64,000 nucleotides of DNA from Neisseria chenwenguii (GCF_002216145.1 NZ_CP022278.1:1984001-2048000), one strand, 5' to 3'; positions 33,501 to 40,971 are shown, counted from the first letter of the stretch. The notes: generated by a model not told the origin, from the letters alone. Translations and numbers: made by a program.

Positions 33501-35990
33501 GACAACGGAGGCTACAGCGTCGACGTACCCGCCCCGCTGGCCGAAGGCGAAGTGAAAGTCGAAGCCGAAGTCAAAGACCCCGCCGGCAACACCGGCAAGG
33601 CCGAAGACAAAGGCATCGTCGACACCAACGCCCCGGTGATCAGTGTTGATGCACCCGACAACACCGCCGACAATACTCCGGTGATCAGCGGCAAAACCGA
33701 CGCGCCCGCCGGTTCCGCCGTCACCCTGACCGTGACCGACAGCGCAGGCAAAGTACAAACCCTGACCGCGACTGTTGAAAGTGACGGCACCTACAGCGCC
33801 GAACCGGCCACCCCGTTGGCCGACGGCGGCTACAGCGTCCGGGCACAGGTAAAAGACACCGCCGGCAATGCGGCCGAAGCGAAAGACGACGGCTCTGTGG
33901 ACACCACGGCTCCTGAAGTTTGCGCCGAAGACCAGTCGGTTGAAGAAGCATCGTCAGCAACGGTAAACGGCGTGATCCGTGTAACCGATACCGCTGTAGC
34001 TTCTATTACAGTGGCCGGTAAAGACGTGACTGCAGTAACCGCTTCCAACCCGATCAGCATCAATACGGCAAAAGGTGTTCTGCTGATTACCGGTTACGAT
34101 GCGGCCAAAGGCGAAGTGTCTTACCGCTATACTGAAAACGGCAAAGCGGAAAACCACAGTGCCGGCGATAATTCAGTCAAAGACAGCTTCTTGGTTGTGG
34201 TACGCGATGCAGCCGGCAATACCGTGATGGGCAGCTTGGATATCACCATTACCGATACCGCACCTGTTGCCGTTAACGATACAAACAGCCTGTCTGAATC
34301 CGCAGCTTCTGTCAGCGGCAATGTGTTGGCAAACGACAATGTGAATGCAGATACACTAGTAACAGTTACCGCCGGCAGCACCACAGGCCAATACGGTTCA
34401 TTGTCTTTGGATGCAAATGGTCAGTACGTTTACACCGTCAACCAAAACAATGCAGCAGTTAAAGCCTTGAACAGCGGCGAATCGCTGAAAGAAACCTTCA
34501 GTTACACGGTAACCGATGCAGACGGTGATAAGTCTTCCGCAACCCTGACCATTACCATCAATGGCGAAGATGCAGACAAATCGACCATCGGCGGCAACGA
34601 TACCGATGTGATTAAAGGTGGTTCGGGCAATGATGTACTGATTGGCGATACCAGCGGTTACGAGCTGATTATCAAACCGGGCGAGAATTACAACATCGCC
34701 GTGATGTTGGATACCTCCAACAGTATGAATCAGTACCGTACCAAAGGCGGCGAAGCCTATATCGAGATGGCGCGCAAATCACTGTTGAAACTGGTTCATG
34801 ACTTTGCCGGACACGACGGTGAAGTGAATGTCACGTTGTTTACATTCAATACAACTTCCAAATTAGTATTGAATATTCAAGACCTGAATGAATCCAATGT
34901 CGATCAGCTTGTTACGAAGATTTTAGGCCTGCGTGCTTCCGGTTTGACCAACTACGACGACGTGTTCCGCGATGCAGTTGATTGGTTTGAAGACGTATCC
35001 AGCAACGGTTACCACAACGTAACCTACTTCCTGACAGACGGTCAGCCGACCACTTACGGCGACAGCGGCCGCTCGGAATGGCAGGGTTATGTGAACCAAA
35101 GTGCGGTTAACAAATCGTTGTCCAGCTTTGCCAAACTGTCTGATTTGTCGGCTGTTCATGCTATCGGCTTCTCCGAAGGCATTCAGAAAAATATGCTGAA
35201 TTTCTTCGATAATACGGTTTCAGACGGCCAGACGATTACTGATCAATCTTTGTCGGTAAAAACCTATCCGGCTACTGTGGTTTATCACGGTGAGTCAGGA
35301 GATTCGCAAGTGGTGTCTAATCCTCAAGAGCTGGGCGCTGCACTGGAAAGTGGTACGACCGAACGTGTTATTAACAGTGTGTCTTCCGATACACTCGAAG
35401 GCGGCAACGGCAACGACATCATCTTCGGCGACAGCATCAATACCGACCATTTGTCTTGGACAGACGGCCTGACCGGCATCCAACACACAGAAGGTACGCA
35501 TGACGGTATGGGCGCGAAAGCATTGACCGAATACATCAAGTGGACGGACAACGCCGGTACCGATGCCAGTGACCAGCAGGTTGTCGATTACGTGCGTGAA
35601 AACTGGCAGGAGCTGCTGGATAACCGCAACGACGGTGGTGCTGATACACTCTCCGGCGGTAACGGCGACGATATCATGTTCGGCGGCGCAGGTAATGACA
35701 GTCTGACTGGCGGCGAAGGTGTGGATCAGTTTGTATTCCTTGCCAATAGCAACAACGGCAATGATGTCATTACTGACTTCCAAGCAGGTGTCGATAAGGT
35801 CGTCTTTGCCGATTTGGTCAGCCCGCAGCAGTTGGAAAATGCGGTTTGGAATGACGAGACCCATACCCTGAGCTTTACCGGCAAAGGCGAAGACGGTCAG
35901 ACTTACCAAAACAGCATTGCCTTCAACGGCTTGTCGGTCGGTGAAACGTTAGACAGTGTATTGCAAAACCACGTTGAAACCATCGGCTGA
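30582..35990 (+). CDS. Giant RTX adhesin with Ig-like repeats, VCBS and VWA domains
   Basis: 1,802-residue putative type I-secreted surface adhesin. ATG 30582 follows AAAGG; the TTG two codons earlier is rejected. Order: N-terminal domain (1-130), Trp/Ala/Gly-rich hydrophobic segment (NPLWLLGALPLGAAAAALG, about 143-161) that may retain the protein as in LapA-like adhesins, about ten Ig-like domains (170-1108, each opening ITVDAPD and ending with DKAGN/DTAGN), a degenerate domain, a VCBS-like domain (about 1223-1330), RTX GGSGNDVLIGD, a VWA domain with MIDAS DTSNS (about 1368-1560), further RTX nonapeptides (GGNGNDIIFGD, GGNGDDIMFGGAGND) and a C-terminal T1SS signal region. No export genes nearby. 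Confidence 0.88.
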   Translation: MSKNITLTINGKEKVLETVKFQTASGEALRIPAQSKVNYQFIDEATQFGPENIMTKRVGDNLEVAFEGSDIAHPDLIIEGYYSNETGASKGSLLVGQHENGGLYPYIPESAEASDAVTMLAEEVMAGQALGGEVIASSWAFNPLWLLGALPLGAAAAALGNKDDKDDKAGITVDAPNDSSDATPSITGTVSDVEAGQVVTLTVTDSGGSVQTLTATVQENGTYSAEVPNDLPEGPYRVDANVADKAGNTAKANDSGVIDAVITLTVDAPDEVSNDATPMITGTSDALGSIVTLVITDAQGAVHTVTVPVTEDGIYAIEVPDALADGKYTVEAKVTDSDGKTATASDAGEIDIIAAITVDAPDLTNDNTPTITGTVQDVEVGQVVTLTVTDAAGVVQTVTAAVRADGSYSVDVPNTLSDGQYTVDASVQDKAGNTAKAQDANGVVDAQAPVITVDAPDAVSRDNTPAIKGTTDAEEGQIVTLTVTDSAGKVQTLTATVESDGTYSAEPATPLADGGYSVRAQVKDTAGNAAEAKDDGSVDTTAAITVDAPDLTNDSTPLITGTVQDVEAGQIVTLTVTDSTGATQSVTAAVLSDGTYSAEVPAALPEGRYSVTAVVADRAGNKAEAGDDNNGQGNIIDTTAPTITVDVPDNGNDSTPTVTGKTDAPAGSIVTVTVTDGEGKVQTVTTTVRDNGGYSVDVPAPLAEGEVKVEAEVKDPAGNTGKAEDKGIVDTNAPVISVDAPDNTADNTPVISGKTDAPAGSAVTLTVTDSAGKVQTLTATVESDGTYSAEPATPLADGGYSVRAQVKDTAGNAAEAKDDGSVDTTAAITVDAPDLTNDSTPLITGTVQDVEAGQIVTLTVTDSTGATQSVTAAVLSDGTYSAEVPAALPEGRYSVTAVVADRAGNKAEAGDDNNGQGNIIDTTAPTITVDVPDNGNDSTPTVTGKTDAPAGSIVTVTVTDGEGKVQTVTTTVRDNGGYSVDVPAPLAEGEVKVEAEVKDPAGNTGKAEDKGIVDTNAPVISVDAPDNTADNTPVISGKTDAPAGSAVTLTVTDSAGKVQTLTATVESDGTYSAEPATPLADGGYSVRAQVKDTAGNAAEAKDDGSVDTTAPEVCAEDQSVEEASSATVNGVIRVTDTAVASITVAGKDVTAVTASNPISINTAKGVLLITGYDAAKGEVSYRYTENGKAENHSAGDNSVKDSFLVVVRDAAGNTVMGSLDITITDTAPVAVNDTNSLSESAASVSGNVLANDNVNADTLVTVTAGSTTGQYGSLSLDANGQYVYTVNQNNAAVKALNSGESLKETFSYTVTDADGDKSSATLTITINGEDADKSTIGGNDTDVIKGGSGNDVLIGDTSGYELIIKPGENYNIAVMLDTSNSMNQYRTKGGEAYIEMARKSLLKLVHDFAGHDGEVNVTLFTFNTTSKLVLNIQDLNESNVDQLVTKILGLRASGLTNYDDVFRDAVDWFEDVSSNGYHNVTYFLTDGQPTTYGDSGRSEWQGYVNQSAVNKSLSSFAKLSDLSAVHAIGFSEGIQKNMLNFFDNTVSDGQTITDQSLSVKTYPATVVYHGESGDSQVVSNPQELGAALESGTTERVINSVSSDTLEGGNGNDIIFGDSINTDHLSWTDGLTGIQHTEGTHDGMGAKALTEYIKWTDNAGTDASDQQVVDYVRENWQELLDNRNDGGADTLSGGNGDDIMFGGAGNDSLTGGEGVDQFVFLANSNNGNDVITDFQAGVDKVVFADLVSPQQLENAVWNDETHTLSFTGKGEDGQTYQNSIAFNGLSVGETLDSVLQNHVETIG
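32015..33910 (+). repeat. 852-bp tandem repeat array inside the adhesin gene
   Basis: Positions 32015-33058 and 32867-33910 read as identical at a lag of 852 bases, giving two full units and a 192-base partial third. Each unit is 284 codons, three Ig-like domains, so copy changes keep the frame. Identity starts at CGTCACCCTGACC and stops at the GGC before TCCTGAAG (33911). Confidence 0.9.
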
Positions 35991-36005
35991 TTGTCGGCTT
36001 GAAAC

Positions 36006-36032
36006 AAGCCCCGCGATATGCGGGGCTTTTTA
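36006..36032 (+). terminator. Terminator of the adhesin operon
   Basis: AAGCCCCGC-GATAT-GCGGGGCTTTTT, a strong non-DUS terminator 16 bases after the stop codon. Confidence 0.9.
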
Positions 36033-36036
36033 TGGA

Positions 36037-36072
36037 CTGAATTAGATTGGTAGGGAAGCTAATCTAATTCAG
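36037..36072. repeat. 12-bp perfect inverted repeat
   Basis: CTGAATTAGATT and AATCTAATTCAG flank 12 bases, immediately after the adhesin terminator. Function unknown; it could be a remnant of a mobile element end. Confidence 0.5.
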
Positions 36073-36412
36073 CACTTTCGTTATTTCCGTGAAGCTAAGA
36101 AAGCCATGATTTGAATAAGTAATTAAAGGTTTAAGAAGTTGATCGCAAACTTTAGTCTGTATGAGTGGGGTGGTTGCTGAAATTTCAGACGGCATGACAA
36201 CACTCCCGGCTACCTGAACGGCCAAACTTTGCCATCAACAGATCAAGCTGTTAAACTTACCATACTATTTTTCAGAAGCGCAAACCCGTTTTATGAAAGA
36301 CTCAGATCAGAGCAGCGACATACCGCATCTAAGTTTTTGCGCCCGAGAATCAGGCAGTCTGACCGCCCCTTGCCGTCAGGCTGCTTTTTCACGTTTTTAG
36401 GAATAAAAAATC
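36073..36412 (+). promoter_or_regulatory. Leader region of the terC gene with terminator-like hairpin
   Basis: Contains one AT-type DUS (near 36185) and, at 36352-36395, GGCAGTCTGAC pairing with GTCAGGCTGC followed by TTTTTC, 18 bases before the gene. A terminator inside the leader suggests attenuation. TerC-family genes in other bacteria are often behind the yybP-ykoY manganese riboswitch, but I could not recognise that consensus here. Confidence 0.4.
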
Positions 36413-37969
36413 ATGGATTTCAGTTGGTTGGCCGAACCGCATACATGGATAGGCTTTGCAACGCTTTTGGTGCTCGAAGTGGTTTTGGGCATCGACAACC
36501 TCGTTTTCGTCGCCATTTTGGCAAACAAAGTCAAACCTGCCCAGCGCGACCGCGCGCGGATTACCGGTTTGGGGCTGGCGGTATTGATCCGCATCGTCAT
36601 GCTCGGCTTTATGGCGCACATTATGACGTTGACCCGCCCGTTGTTTGTCTGGGGCAGTTTGGACGTTTCGGGCAAAGATTTGATTATGTTCGCCGGCGGC
36701 ATTTTCCTGCTCTACAAAGCGACCACCGAGCTGCACGAGCGTTTGGAAGGCAACAATCATTTCGCCGTCACTGACAATCATAAAAAACACGCGCCGTTTT
36801 GGGGTGTGGTGGTGCAGATTCTGATTTTGGACGCGGTGTTTTCGATTGATTCCGTGATTACGGCGGTGGCGATGGTCGATCACATCGTGATTGCGATGGC
36901 GGCGGTGGCCGTGGCAATGAGCGTGATGATTACCGCCAGCAAACCGCTGACCGCGTTTGTCGACAAACACCCGACCGTCGTTATGCTCTGCTTGGGCTTC
37001 CTGCTGATGATCGGGTTCAGCCTGATTGCCGAAGCCTTCCATTTCCACATTCCGAAAGGCTATCTCTACGCCGCTATCGGTTTCTCGATTCTGATTGAGG
37101 TGTTCAACCAGATTTCGCAGAAAAACAGCCGCAAAAACGACTACATCAGCAGCTCGTGGCGCAAACGCACGGCGGAAAATGTGCTCGGTATGATGGGCAT
37201 CCGCGAAAGCGTGTTGGAAAAAGCAGGCGGCGAGGCTGATGACGATGCACATTTTGAAGAAAACGAAAAATCCATGATCCGTAGTGTTTTGACGCTGGCC
37301 GAACGCCCGATTCCGGGCATCATGATTCCGCGCCGCGACATCGAGCGGCTGGACATTTCGCAAAGCAAAGAAGAGCAAACTGCGCAACTGAAAAACACGC
37401 CGTACAGCCGCCTGCTGGTCGTCGGAAAAGCCGGCGTGGACGAGCCTTTGGGCTACATCAACAAAAAAGATCTGCTCGCGCAGCTTTTGGAAAACGGCGA
37501 AACCAATATTCAGACGACCCTACGTCAGCCGCTGGTTTTACCCGACTCCACCACCGCCCTCAACGCGCTCGAGCTGTTCCGTAAAAACAGCGCCGACTAC
37601 GCGCTGGTGGTGGACGAATTCGGCGCGGTTTTGGGGATGCTGACCGTCAAAGACCTGCTCGAAGCCATTGCCGGTGAGTTCCCCGAAGAATTTGAGCGTG
37701 AGGAAGAACCCGCCGTTCAGGAAAACGCCGACGAAAGCCTGACTGTGGACGGCGCGCTCGAATACGTCGAACTCGCCCCCCAACTCGGCCTACCGACGCA
37801 AAGCGAAGACGCCGACTTCCACACCGTCGCCGGCTTGATTATGGAAGAACTGCAAAGCCTGCCCGATGTGGGCGATTCCGTCAATTTCCACGGCTGGCGT
37901 TTTGAAGTAATGGAAAAAGAAGGCCAGCGGATCGAGCGGGTAAAAATCAGCAGGCTGCCGGAGGAGTAG
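36413..37969 (+). CDS. TerC-family membrane protein with CBS pair and CorC/HlyC domain
   Basis: 518-residue inner-membrane protein of the YoaE/YegH type. Residues 1-235 are a TerC domain with seven or so helices and conserved acidic motifs (LEVVLGIDNLVFVAILA; LDAVFSIDSVITAVAMVDH), linked to metal ion export, notably manganese, in related proteins. A CBS pair follows (about 290-420, ERPIPGIMIPRRDIERLD; DEFGAVLGMLTVKDLLEAI) and a CorC_HlyC domain ends the protein (about 440-518). ATG 36413 follows AGGAAT. Substrate is not shown by the sequence. Confidence 0.88.
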   Translation: MDFSWLAEPHTWIGFATLLVLEVVLGIDNLVFVAILANKVKPAQRDRARITGLGLAVLIRIVMLGFMAHIMTLTRPLFVWGSLDVSGKDLIMFAGGIFLLYKATTELHERLEGNNHFAVTDNHKKHAPFWGVVVQILILDAVFSIDSVITAVAMVDHIVIAMAAVAVAMSVMITASKPLTAFVDKHPTVVMLCLGFLLMIGFSLIAEAFHFHIPKGYLYAAIGFSILIEVFNQISQKNSRKNDYISSSWRKRTAENVLGMMGIRESVLEKAGGEADDDAHFEENEKSMIRSVLTLAERPIPGIMIPRRDIERLDISQSKEEQTAQLKNTPYSRLLVVGKAGVDEPLGYINKKDLLAQLLENGETNIQTTLRQPLVLPDSTTALNALELFRKNSADYALVVDEFGAVLGMLTVKDLLEAIAGEFPEEFEREEEPAVQENADESLTVDGALEYVELAPQLGLPTQSEDADFHTVAGLIMEELQSLPDVGDSVNFHGWRFEVMEKEGQRIERVKISRLPEE

Positions 37970-38097
37970 GGTGCGTGTTTCTTTGATGACGGAATAAGGA
38001 AAGAAAGTAGCTGGCTATATTGCTGCATTTTGCTGTTTTGGCAAAGTTAAGCCGAACGGTGGGCAAAGCTGCATTTATGGAAAGTTTTGCTCTAAAG

Positions 38098-38157
38098 GGA
38101 ATGCCGACTGAAAAATTCTGTCGGATTTTGGGGATAGAATTTTTCAGACGGCATTCC
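38098..38157 (+). terminator. Long imperfect DUS hairpin after the terC gene
   Basis: GGAATGCCGACTGAAAAATT pairs with AATTTTTCAGACGGCATTCC (one mismatch) across a 16-20 base loop; one arm keeps an AT-type DUS and the other has a mutated one. Confidence 0.65.
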
Positions 38158-38261
38158 GGACTACAGAGCGGTAAGGGCCGGCCAAAGAAAATTAAAAACA
38201 TTTCCTGCTGCTTCTACTGATACGAGGAGGGCAGGTGAAACAGGTAATGGCAAAAAACTAC

Positions 38262-38302
38262 TTCAGACGGCCTGATATTTATGAAATATCAGGCCGTCTG
38301 AA
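38262..38302 (-). terminator. Inverted-DUS terminator of the PCuAC gene
   Basis: TTCAGACGGCCTGATATTT and its exact reverse complement flank ATG, giving a 19-bp stem directly after the minus-strand stop codon. Confidence 0.8.
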
Positions 38303-38306
38303 TATA

Positions 38307-38780
38307 TTAATGTTGATGGACGCCGGAAGCTGCTCCGTGATGTTGCGAATCAGATTTTGGTGCATTTTTCACGACTACTTCTACAGTCTGCGGTTTGGCG
38401 TTTTTGAATTTTAGTGTCAAAGGAAATTTATCACCAGGCTTAAGCTGTTTTTTCAAGCCCATAAACATCACATGATAGCTGCCCGGTTTCAGCTCGGTAA
38501 CGCCTTTGGCTTCCAGCGGCGCACCGTCTTTGGCTTGGCGCATCCGCATCACGCCGTTGTCGTTGACGTGGGTGTGAACCTCAATACGTTCGGCAACGGG
38601 CGTACTGCCGCCGATGAGGAAGTCTTTTTGGGCTTCGTCGTTTTTAATGGTCATAAACGCACCACTCATGTTCATGCCTTGAACGGTCGAGCGTGCCCAC
38701 GGATTTTCAACCTGAACGCCAGCCGCCGCGGCGGCTTGGCACAATCCTGCTAAAGCTAACACAGTAATCATTTTTTTCAT
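38307..38780 (-). CDS. Periplasmic PCuAC-family copper chaperone
   Basis: 157-residue exported protein. Signal MKKMITVLALAGLCQAAAA, then the PCuAC fold: NPWARSTVQGMNMSGAFMTI, EVHTHVNDNGVMRMRQ and GSYHVMFMGLKKQLKPGD, which supply the His/Met ligands for Cu(I). The His-rich end (HHGAASGVHQH) suits a second Cu(II) site. In related bacteria the protein delivers copper to cytochrome oxidase or nitrite/nitrous-oxide reductase. ATG 38780 follows GGAAACC; the 7-residue longer frame is rejected. Monocistronic. Confidence 0.9.
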   Translation of the reverse strand: MKKMITVLALAGLCQAAAAAGVQVENPWARSTVQGMNMSGAFMTIKNDEAQKDFLIGGSTPVAERIEVHTHVNDNGVMRMRQAKDGAPLEAKGVTELKPGSYHVMFMGLKKQLKPGDKFPLTLKFKNAKPQTVEVVVKNAPKSDSQHHGAASGVHQH

Positions 38781-38833
38781 CGTGGTTTCCTTTTCTATCA
38801 AGGGGTGGGGGAAAACTACGGCAACTATCTTAT

Positions 38834-38990
38834 TATAGTGAATTAAAATAAGAAATCTACTTCGTTGGCTGCGGATGGGCTCAAAGAGGACGATTCACTA
38901 TGGCGCCGAAGCGCCAAGTTCATCTGTGCCGTACTACCCGTACTGTCTGCGCCTTGCCGCCTTGTATCCTTCTTATTTTAAGTCACTATA
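38834..38990. repeat. Correia repeat enclosed element, full length (about 157 bp)
   Basis: Terminal inverted repeats TATAGTGAATTAAAATAAGA and TATAGTGACTTAAAATAAGA (second read on the minus strand). The interior contains the words GCTCAAAGAG, GCGCCGAAGCGCC and TACTGTCTGCGCCTTGCCGCC, as in the long class of neisserial Correia elements. Such elements can carry promoters at their ends and be RNase III substrates. Lies upstream of the PCuAC gene. Confidence 0.8.
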
Positions 38991-39084
38991 CAGGAGCAGA
39001 CCGTCTGAAAACTTGATTTAGGCTAAATACTTTAGATATTAGTATCTAATTATAAGTAATCAGTTTGAGGCGGGTGGAACAAGT

Positions 39085-39483
39085 TCAAACCGCATCGCCG
39101 AAAAGCGCCATCAGCCACAAAATGCCCAGCAGGGTCAAAGCCAAAAGCTGTGCGGCCGAGCCTGCGTCTTTGGCGCGTTTGGCCAGCTCGTGTTTTTCGG
39201 TGGAAGTGTGATCGACCGCCGCTTCGATGGCGGTGTTGAACAATTCGGTAATCAGCGAAACAAACGATACGGCAATGAGCAGCATGGCGGTGGTGGTGCT
39301 GAAATCCAGAATCAGCGCCAGCGGAATCAACACGGCATGCAGCCAGACCAACTGACGGAACGCGCTTTCGTAGCGGTAGGCGGCTTTGAGGCCGTCTTGG
39401 GAATAGCCGAAGGCGTTGGTAATGCGGGTCAGGCCGGTTTTGCCTTTTTTCTCGGCGGCGTAGGAATTTTGATCTTGGTTCAT
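39085..39483 (-). CDS. dgkA: Diacylglycerol kinase
   Basis: Small inner-membrane kinase (132 residues) that turns diacylglycerol, released when lipid A or periplasmic glycans are modified, back to phosphatidic acid. Three membrane helices and the signature ELFNTAIEAAVDHTSTEKHE followed by LAKRAKDAGSAAQ identify DgkA. A soluble N-terminal 20 residues precede the amphipathic helix FGYSQDGLKAAYRYE. Length fits. Alone on its strand between repeats. Confidence 0.95.
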   Translation of the reverse strand: MNQDQNSYAAEKKGKTGLTRITNAFGYSQDGLKAAYRYESAFRQLVWLHAVLIPLALILDFSTTTAMLLIAVSFVSLITELFNTAIEAAVDHTSTEKHELAKRAKDAGSAAQLLALTLLGILWLMALFGDAV

Positions 39484-39650
39484 GATGGGATTTGGGGTGG
39501 GGAAAGTATCGGCATCATCGTTCAGGCCGTCTGAAGATGCAACGGGTTTTCAGACGGCCTGGGGCTTTTGTAATAATCAGAAACGGTCGTCTAAAGGCCG
39601 TCTGCAAAAGTTTCAGACGGCCATCTTGATTTTTGCAAAGGTCTCAGGCT
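39484..39650. other. DUS-rich spacer
   Basis: Two inverted DUS arrangements (39522-39562 and 39594-39622) and an outward-facing copy of the GAGACCTTTGCAAAA end word (39633-39646). No gene. Confidence 0.5.
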
Positions 39651-39824
39651 GAGACCTTTGCAAAAAAGCTGAAAATATTGAGAAATGCTTGCAGGGGCGG
39701 GTTTTACACCCGCCCGAACGCTAAGAATTCTGAAATATTAAATCTTTTCAGTAAATTAAAGATTTTCAGGCGGGTGTAAAACCCACCCCTACAAGCTGGC
39801 GTTTCTTATTGTTGCAAAGGTCTC
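39651..39824. mobile_element. MITE-like element with IS1106/IS5-type ends
   Basis: GAGACCTTTGCAAAA at the left end and TTGCAAAGGTCTC at the right form terminal inverted repeats of at least 12 bases. The interior has a second inverted pair (GGGGCGGGTTTTACACCCGCC and GGCGGGTGTAAAACCCACCCC types) and no coding capacity. The end word resembles that of neisserial IS1106-like (IS5 family) elements. About 174 bp. Confidence 0.6.
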
Positions 39825-39928
39825 CGGCCGTCTGAAAAGTCCGAGGCCTACTAACGTCGTGTTTGTGCGGATATTTCGGGAATTTCAGACGGCCTTCGGC
39901 GCCGTAAGCCGGCTTGCCGTCCGAACGC

Positions 39929-40885
39929 TCAATTTCCCGACCATTCCGCTACGGCGTCGGCAAACATGGCGGCGACGTCGAAGTTTTTCTGTTTCATGAT
40001 TTCTTGGAAACCGGTCGGGCTGGTGACGTTGACTTCGGTCAGGTTGCGGCCGATGACGTCCAAACCCGCCAGCAGGATGCCGCGGCGTTTGAGTTCGGGG
40101 GAGAGGGTTTCGGCGATTTCGCGGTCGGTTTCGCTTAACTCCTGCGCTACACCGCGTCCGCCGGCGGCGAGGTTGCCGCGGGTTTCGCCTTTTTGCGGAA
40201 TCCGCGCCAGCGCAAACGGCACGACTTTGCCGCCGATGACGAGGATGCGTTTGTCTCCGTCAATGATTTCGGGAATGTAGCGTTGCGCCATGATGGTGCG
40301 GGTATCGAGCCGCATCAGGGTTTCCAGAATGCTGCCGATATTGGGGTCGGTTTCGGTCAGACGGAAAATACCCATGCCGCCCATGCCGTCGAGCGGCTTG
40401 ACGATGATGTCGCCGTGTTCCTGCAAAAAGGCGCGTACGTTGGCGGCGCGGGTGGTTACTAAAGTCGGCGCGGTAAATCCGCTGAAATTCAAGATGGCGA
40501 GCTTTTCGTTGAAATCGCGCATGGACTGCCCGCTGTTGAACACTTTCGCGCCCTGCGTTTCGGCCAGCGTCAAAAGTTGGGTGGCGTAGAGGTACTGCAT
40601 ATCGAAGGGCGGGTCGGTGCGCATAATTACGGCATCGAAATCTTTTAAGGCCGTCTGAATTTTTTCCTGCACGCGAAACCAGTCGTGATCGTGGTCGTCT
40701 TTGGCACCGAGAAATTCAAACGGCGCGGCGTTTGCGCCGACCAAGCCGTTGCGAACGGACAATTCGCTGCTTAAGGTGTGGAAAAGCTGCCAGCCGCGTT
40801 TGGCCGCTTCGTGCATCATGGCGTAGGTGGTGTCTTTATAGGTTTTGAAACTTGCCGGCGGGTCGGCGATAAACAGGATTTTCAT
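39929..40885 (-). CDS. gshB: Glutathione synthetase
   Basis: ATP-grasp ligase of 318 residues that joins gamma-glutamylcysteine and glycine. Family features: MKILFIADPPASFKTYKDTTYAMM, MRTDPPFDMQYLYATQLLTLAE, the ATP-grasp segment GDIIVKPLDGMGGMGIFRL and RYIPEIIDGDKRILVIGGKVVPFALARIP, then the C-terminal LLAGLDVIGRNLTEVNVTSPTGFQEI. ATG 40885 is preceded by AAGGAAA. Supplies the thiol used by GrxB. Downstream of recN after a DUS hairpin. Confidence 0.96.
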   Translation of the reverse strand: MKILFIADPPASFKTYKDTTYAMMHEAAKRGWQLFHTLSSELSVRNGLVGANAAPFEFLGAKDDHDHDWFRVQEKIQTALKDFDAVIMRTDPPFDMQYLYATQLLTLAETQGAKVFNSGQSMRDFNEKLAILNFSGFTAPTLVTTRAANVRAFLQEHGDIIVKPLDGMGGMGIFRLTETDPNIGSILETLMRLDTRTIMAQRYIPEIIDGDKRILVIGGKVVPFALARIPQKGETRGNLAAGGRGVAQELSETDREIAETLSPELKRRGILLAGLDVIGRNLTEVNVTSPTGFQEIMKQKNFDVAAMFADAVAEWSGN

Positions 40886-40927
40886 CGGATTTCCTTATGG
40901 TAAACGCCTGCCATCATACCCTTGATA

Positions 40928-40967
40928 AAGGCTGTCTGAAAAGTGGCGGACGGGTTTCAGACGGCCT
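40928..40967 (-). terminator. Inverted-DUS terminator of recN
   Basis: On the minus strand GAGGCCGTCTGAAACCC pairs with TTTTCAGACAGCCTT, directly after the recN stop. Confidence 0.7.
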
Positions 40968-40971
40968 CGGC

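Larger units (their letters stand above)
37970..38306. other. Intergenic stretch with two terminator-like hairpins
   Basis: Holds the two hairpins listed at 38098-38157 and 38262-38302 between convergent genes terC and the PCuAC gene. A small open frame at 38020-38220 runs through the first hairpin and is not supported. Confidence 0.5.

Noticed and set aside
36073-36350. A recognised riboswitch (yybP-ykoY, glycine or TPP) in the terC leader
   Set aside because: None of the conserved core words could be found by eye; only the terminator-like hairpin is supported.
38020-38220. 66-codon ORF between terC and the PCuAC gene
   Set aside because: It runs through a DUS hairpin terminator and encodes nothing family-like.
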